From UBA1413 sp964349885 (GTDB lineage: Bacteria > Bacteroidota > Bacteroidia > Bacteroidales > Prolixibacteraceae), in assembly GCA_964349885.1 (NCBI GenBank), contig CAYGIQ010000119.1, positions 1 through 8,136 on the forward strand: 8,136 nt of DNA, in the 5' to 3' direction. This document shows, piece by piece, positions 5,391 to 8,136 of this stretch (positions within the stretch are counted from its first letter, which is position 1; each line of letters begins with the position of its first letter). The translations under genes were made by a program, and so were the position numbers. The notes below the pieces were generated by a model, which saw only the letters and a program-made list of their open reading frames with translations, had not been told where the DNA came from and did no database searches.

Positions 5391-7292
5391 ATGGAAGAGA
5401 CATCGGCCAATTTGCTGAATGCCATAGTGCGACCCGAAGATGTGCGTAAGTTGTTGCCCGAACAACTACCACAACTTTGCAACGATTTGCGTGAGTTCAT
5501 TATTGAATCAGTAAGCAACAATCCCGGACATTTTGGGGCGAGCCTGGGTGTCGTGGAACTCACGGTCGCTTTGCATTATGCATATCAGACACCTTACGAT
5601 CAATTGATTTGGGACGTTGGACATCAGGCATATGGCCATAAGATTCTTACCGAAAGGCGTGAGCTCTTTCACACCAATCGAAAACTTGGCGGTCTGAGCG
5701 GTTTTCCCAAGCGCTCCGAGAGTAAGTACGATGCTTTTGGAGTAGGTCATTCATCTACCTCCATTTCGGCAGCTTTGGGAATGGCAGTTGCGGCATCCAT
5801 AAAAGGTGAAAACCGTAAGGTGGTTGCCGTAATTGGCGATGGGGCCCTTACGGGAGGAATGGCTTTCGAGGGGCTCAACAATGCAGGATTTCTAAAATCA
5901 GACGTATTGGTGATCCTCAACGACAACAATATGGCCATCGATCCCAACGTGGGCGGGTTTAGTCAGTCGCTGCTCAATGTAACCAAGTCGCATACCTACA
6001 ATCGAATGAAGGATGAGATTTGGGATGGTCTCGGAAAACTTAAGGGATTCGGACCTTTTGCCCGCAGGGTGGTTCAAAAGACAGAAGGGGCAATTAAGAA
6101 CATGCTTCTGCAGGAAAGCAACATGTTCGAGGCCTTTAATTTCAGATATTTTGGTCCTGTCGATGGGCATGATGTGGTTTATCTTTCTAAGGTATTGTCG
6201 GATCTAAAAGAGATAAAGGGCCCCAAATTGCTTCATGTAATGACCAAGAAGGGCAAAGGTTTCCATTTGGCAGAGATCAATCAGACCAAATTTCATGCCC
6301 CAGGTAAATTTGACAAGGAGACCGGCCACATATACAGTTGTGATTGTGGTTTGGGGAAGGCGCCCAAATTCCAGAATGTTTTTGGCGAGACCATTGTTGA
6401 GTTGGCCGAGATGAATGATAAAATTGTTGGCATTACACCCGCGATGCCCACAGGGTGTTCTCTCAATTTAATGATGGACAAAATGCCCCATCGGGCGTTC
6501 GATGTAGGAATCGCCGAGCAGCATGCAGTAACCTTCAGTGCAGGTTTGGCAGCGCAGGGTCTTGTGCCATTTTGCAACATTTACTCCACTTTTATGCAGA
6601 GAGCCTTTGACCAGGTTATTCATGATGTTGCCACTCAGAATCTGCATGTAGTTTTCTGCCTCGATCGTGGGGGCTTGGTGGGCGAAGATGGCCCAACCCA
6701 CCACGGAGTCTTCGATCTGGCTTATATGCGTTGTATCCCCAATATGGTAGTGGCGGCACCCATGGATGAGATTGAACTTCGTAATATGATGTATACTGCC
6801 CAGCTCGACGGAATGGGGCCTTTTTCGATTCGCTACCCCAGAGGATGCGGGACCAATGTAAACTGGCGATTGCCCTTCGAGAAAATTGTGCTGGGCAAAG
6901 GTCGGATGATATCCGATGGAGAACAGGTTGCCATACTAACCATTGGAAAAATTGGGGTGAACGTTCAGCGTGCGTTAAAAAAACTTTTACGTAAAGGCAT
7001 TGTTCCGGCGCATTTTGATATGCGCTTTGTCAAACCACTCGACCAAGAGCTGCTTCATTCCATTTGCTCAAGATTCTCGGTTGTTGTTACCATCGAAGAT
7101 GGAACTATAACAGGTGGATTTGGCAGTGCGGTAAGTGAATTTATGGCCACAAATGGATACCAATCGCGGTTAAAAATGATGGGAGTACCAGACAGCTTTA
7201 TTGAGCATGGCACCATTGATCAGCTTTACAAGTTGTGTGGAATAGACAGTGAAGGTATTGCCGATGAAATTATCAAATGGTGGCAGATATAA
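5391..7292 (+). CDS. dxs: 1-deoxy-D-xylulose-5-phosphate synthase
   Basis: This 633-residue enzyme condenses pyruvate and glyceraldehyde 3-phosphate to 1-deoxy-D-xylulose 5-phosphate, the first step of the MEP isoprenoid pathway, and feeds thiamine and pyridoxal synthesis. It is a cytoplasmic thiamine-diphosphate enzyme of the transketolase type. The N-terminal ThDP domain has the substrate-site histidines H47 (GHFGAS) and H78 (GHQAYGH) and the Mg/ThDP motif GDGALTGG (149-156) ending in NDNN (177-180). The pyrimidine-binding domain carries DVGIAEQHAV (371-380, catalytic E376), Y398, DRGGLVGEDGPTHHG (425-439) and RYPRG (481-485). The C-terminal transketolase domain has IEDGTITGGFGSA (568-580). 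Length matches the family (E. coli about 620). ATG 5391 gives a lineage-typical N-terminus. All residues checked are intact. The kinase gene begins 52 bp downstream in the same direction, so co-transcription is possible. Confidence 0.97.
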   Translation: MEETSANLLNAIVRPEDVRKLLPEQLPQLCNDLREFIIESVSNNPGHFGASLGVVELTVALHYAYQTPYDQLIWDVGHQAYGHKILTERRELFHTNRKLGGLSGFPKRSESKYDAFGVGHSSTSISAALGMAVAASIKGENRKVVAVIGDGALTGGMAFEGLNNAGFLKSDVLVILNDNNMAIDPNVGGFSQSLLNVTKSHTYNRMKDEIWDGLGKLKGFGPFARRVVQKTEGAIKNMLLQESNMFEAFNFRYFGPVDGHDVVYLSKVLSDLKEIKGPKLLHVMTKKGKGFHLAEINQTKFHAPGKFDKETGHIYSCDCGLGKAPKFQNVFGETIVELAEMNDKIVGITPAMPTGCSLNLMMDKMPHRAFDVGIAEQHAVTFSAGLAAQGLVPFCNIYSTFMQRAFDQVIHDVATQNLHVVFCLDRGGLVGEDGPTHHGVFDLAYMRCIPNMVVAAPMDEIELRNMMYTAQLDGMGPFSIRYPRGCGTNVNWRLPFEKIVLGKGRMISDGEQVAILTIGKIGVNVQRALKKLLRKGIVPAHFDMRFVKPLDQELLHSICSRFSVVVTIEDGTITGGFGSAVSEFMATNGYQSRLKMMGVPDSFIEHGTIDQLYKLCGIDSEGIADEIIKWWQI

Positions 7293-7344
7293 TTTTTATG
7301 TGTTTTGGCCGTTCATGGTTTAATAGAAACTAACCCTTCCGATT

Positions 7345-8136
7345 TTGGAAATTTACCTCAAAAAGCGACGTTGGAAATTATTGCTGCTCCTTTCAGCGGT
7401 GCTTATTGGTGTGGTTTCGCTGGGTTATACCAACTGGTTAACCGAAAAACTATCGGACGAGGAGCGAAAAAAGGTTGAACTTTGGGCCGAAGCAACCCAA
7501 AGGCTTGCCAGCGACGATCAGCTAAAAGATTCTTATTTGTCGCTTATTGCGATGATCATCGACCACAACAACTCGATTCCGGTAATTGTAATTTCTGAAG
7601 ATGGCGAGATCAAGATTGATGCCAACATTGGTTATGCCCCCCATCGAAGAGCGCAGGTACTTGGGAAGGTACTTAGCAAAATGAAGGCCCGCAATCAGCC
7701 GATAGAGATCTTTATCTCAGATACAGAGAGGCAGTTATTCTACTACAGTGAGTCCTATTTGCTTCGCAATTTGCGATGGTTCCCCATTGTTCAGCTGATC
7801 GTTATTTTTCTATTTATTGGGGTAGCCTATCTGGCATTCAGTGCCTCTAGAAGTGCAGAACAAAATCAGGTTTGGGTTGGATTGTCGAAGGAGACTGCCC
7901 ATCAGTTGGGCACCCCAATCTCATCGCTAATGGCTTGGATTGAGCTGTTGCGTATGCAAAAAACCGACGAGGGTCTCATTTCTGAATTGGAGAAAGACAT
8001 TCAACGACTCGAGAAAATCACCGAACGGTTTTCTAAAATTGGGTCAAGGCCTGAACTCATCCAGTCCAATCTGTATCGCGTGGTAGAGCAGACTGTGGAT
8101 TATTTAAAGAAGCGCTCTTCGAGCAAGGTCGTGTTT
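7345..8136 (+). CDS. Sensor histidine kinase, 3'-truncated by window edge
   Basis: An open frame of 264 codons continues past the right edge, so the C-terminal ATPase domain is not visible. The visible part has a cytoplasmic KKRRWK start, a first membrane helix (about residues 11-29), an extracytoplasmic domain of roughly 115 residues, a second helix (about 146-168), then a dimerization/phosphoacceptor segment SKETAHQLGTPISSL with H186 as the probable phosphorylated His. The H-box has Gln where many kinases have Glu (H-Q-L-G-T-P), a form I recall from Bacteroidota kinases. The start is TTG 7345, giving MEIYLKKRRW as in relatives. An in-frame TAG lies at 7324-7326 and there is no ATG in this part of the frame, so TTG is the only reasonable start. 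The signal sensed and the partner regulator are unknown; a regulator may lie beyond the window. Confidence 0.88.
   Translation, partial: MEIYLKKRRWKLLLLLSAVLIGVVSLGYTNWLTEKLSDEERKKVELWAEATQRLASDDQLKDSYLSLIAMIIDHNNSIPVIVISEDGEIKIDANIGYAPHRRAQVLGKVLSKMKARNQPIEIFISDTERQLFYYSESYLLRNLRWFPIVQLIVIFLFIGVAYLAFSASRSAEQNQVWVGLSKETAHQLGTPISSLMAWIELLRMQKTDEGLISELEKDIQRLEKITERFSKIGSRPELIQSNLYRVVEQTVDYLKKRSSSKVVF

Noticed and set aside
311..7292. Frameshifts, premature stops or missing catalytic residues in the housekeeping genes
   Set aside because: I followed each main protein and all are continuous with their motifs intact; the ATL Ala and the Mrp CxxC loss look like family variants, not damage.
7298..7333. 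11-codon ATG frame in the dxs-kinase gap
   Set aside because: It is short, does not overlap the kinase start, and has no conserved feature; probably chance.

Overview
The window looks like chromosome from a member of the Bacteroidota, probably in or near the order Bacteroidales/Marinilabiliales. The phylum call rests on the gene families: a RicT/PSP1 protein with the long Bacteroidota-type architecture followed directly by a GldH lipoprotein, a TrmB starting MGKNKL, and an Mrp whose usual CxxC region reads WFTPAELP. Shine-Dalgarno sequences are generally absent and there are TAnnTTTG-like -7 promoter boxes. The order-level guess is inference. All genes look intact and similar in style. I see no insertion sequence, phage gene, CRISPR array, tRNA or rRNA.

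Layout: positions 1-211 are a leader without a convincing gene and with two candidate -7 boxes. Positions 212-4099 hold a tightly packed plus-strand cluster: ricT, gldH (4-base ATGA overlap), a 73-bp gap, trmB (GTG start), an alkyltransferase-like gene (7-bp gap), and mrp (20-bp gap). A minus-strand OmpA-family lipoprotein gene (4117-5070) converges on mrp, with 17 bases between them. A 320-bp divergent intergenic region (5071-5390) separates it from dxs (5391-7292, plus strand). It carries repeated T-rich motifs and candidate promoters. A sensor histidine kinase begins with a TTG codon at 7345 and runs off the right edge without a stop.

Functionally, the first cluster mixes iron-sulfur and RNA-linked functions (RicT, TrmB, Mrp), recognition of alkylated DNA (the Cys-less ATL) and an envelope lipoprotein (GldH). 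The right half combines an envelope anchor (OmpA-like), the first enzyme of the MEP isoprenoid pathway (Dxs) and a membrane sensor kinase that may be co-transcribed with dxs.

I do not see a clear new system such as a defence island or biosynthetic cluster. The points most worth a second look are the RicT-Mrp iron-sulfur linkage, the ATL with PAHR in place of PCHR, the Mrp without CxxC, two micro-ORFs tiling the gldH-trmB gap, and the repeats upstream of dxs/ompA.
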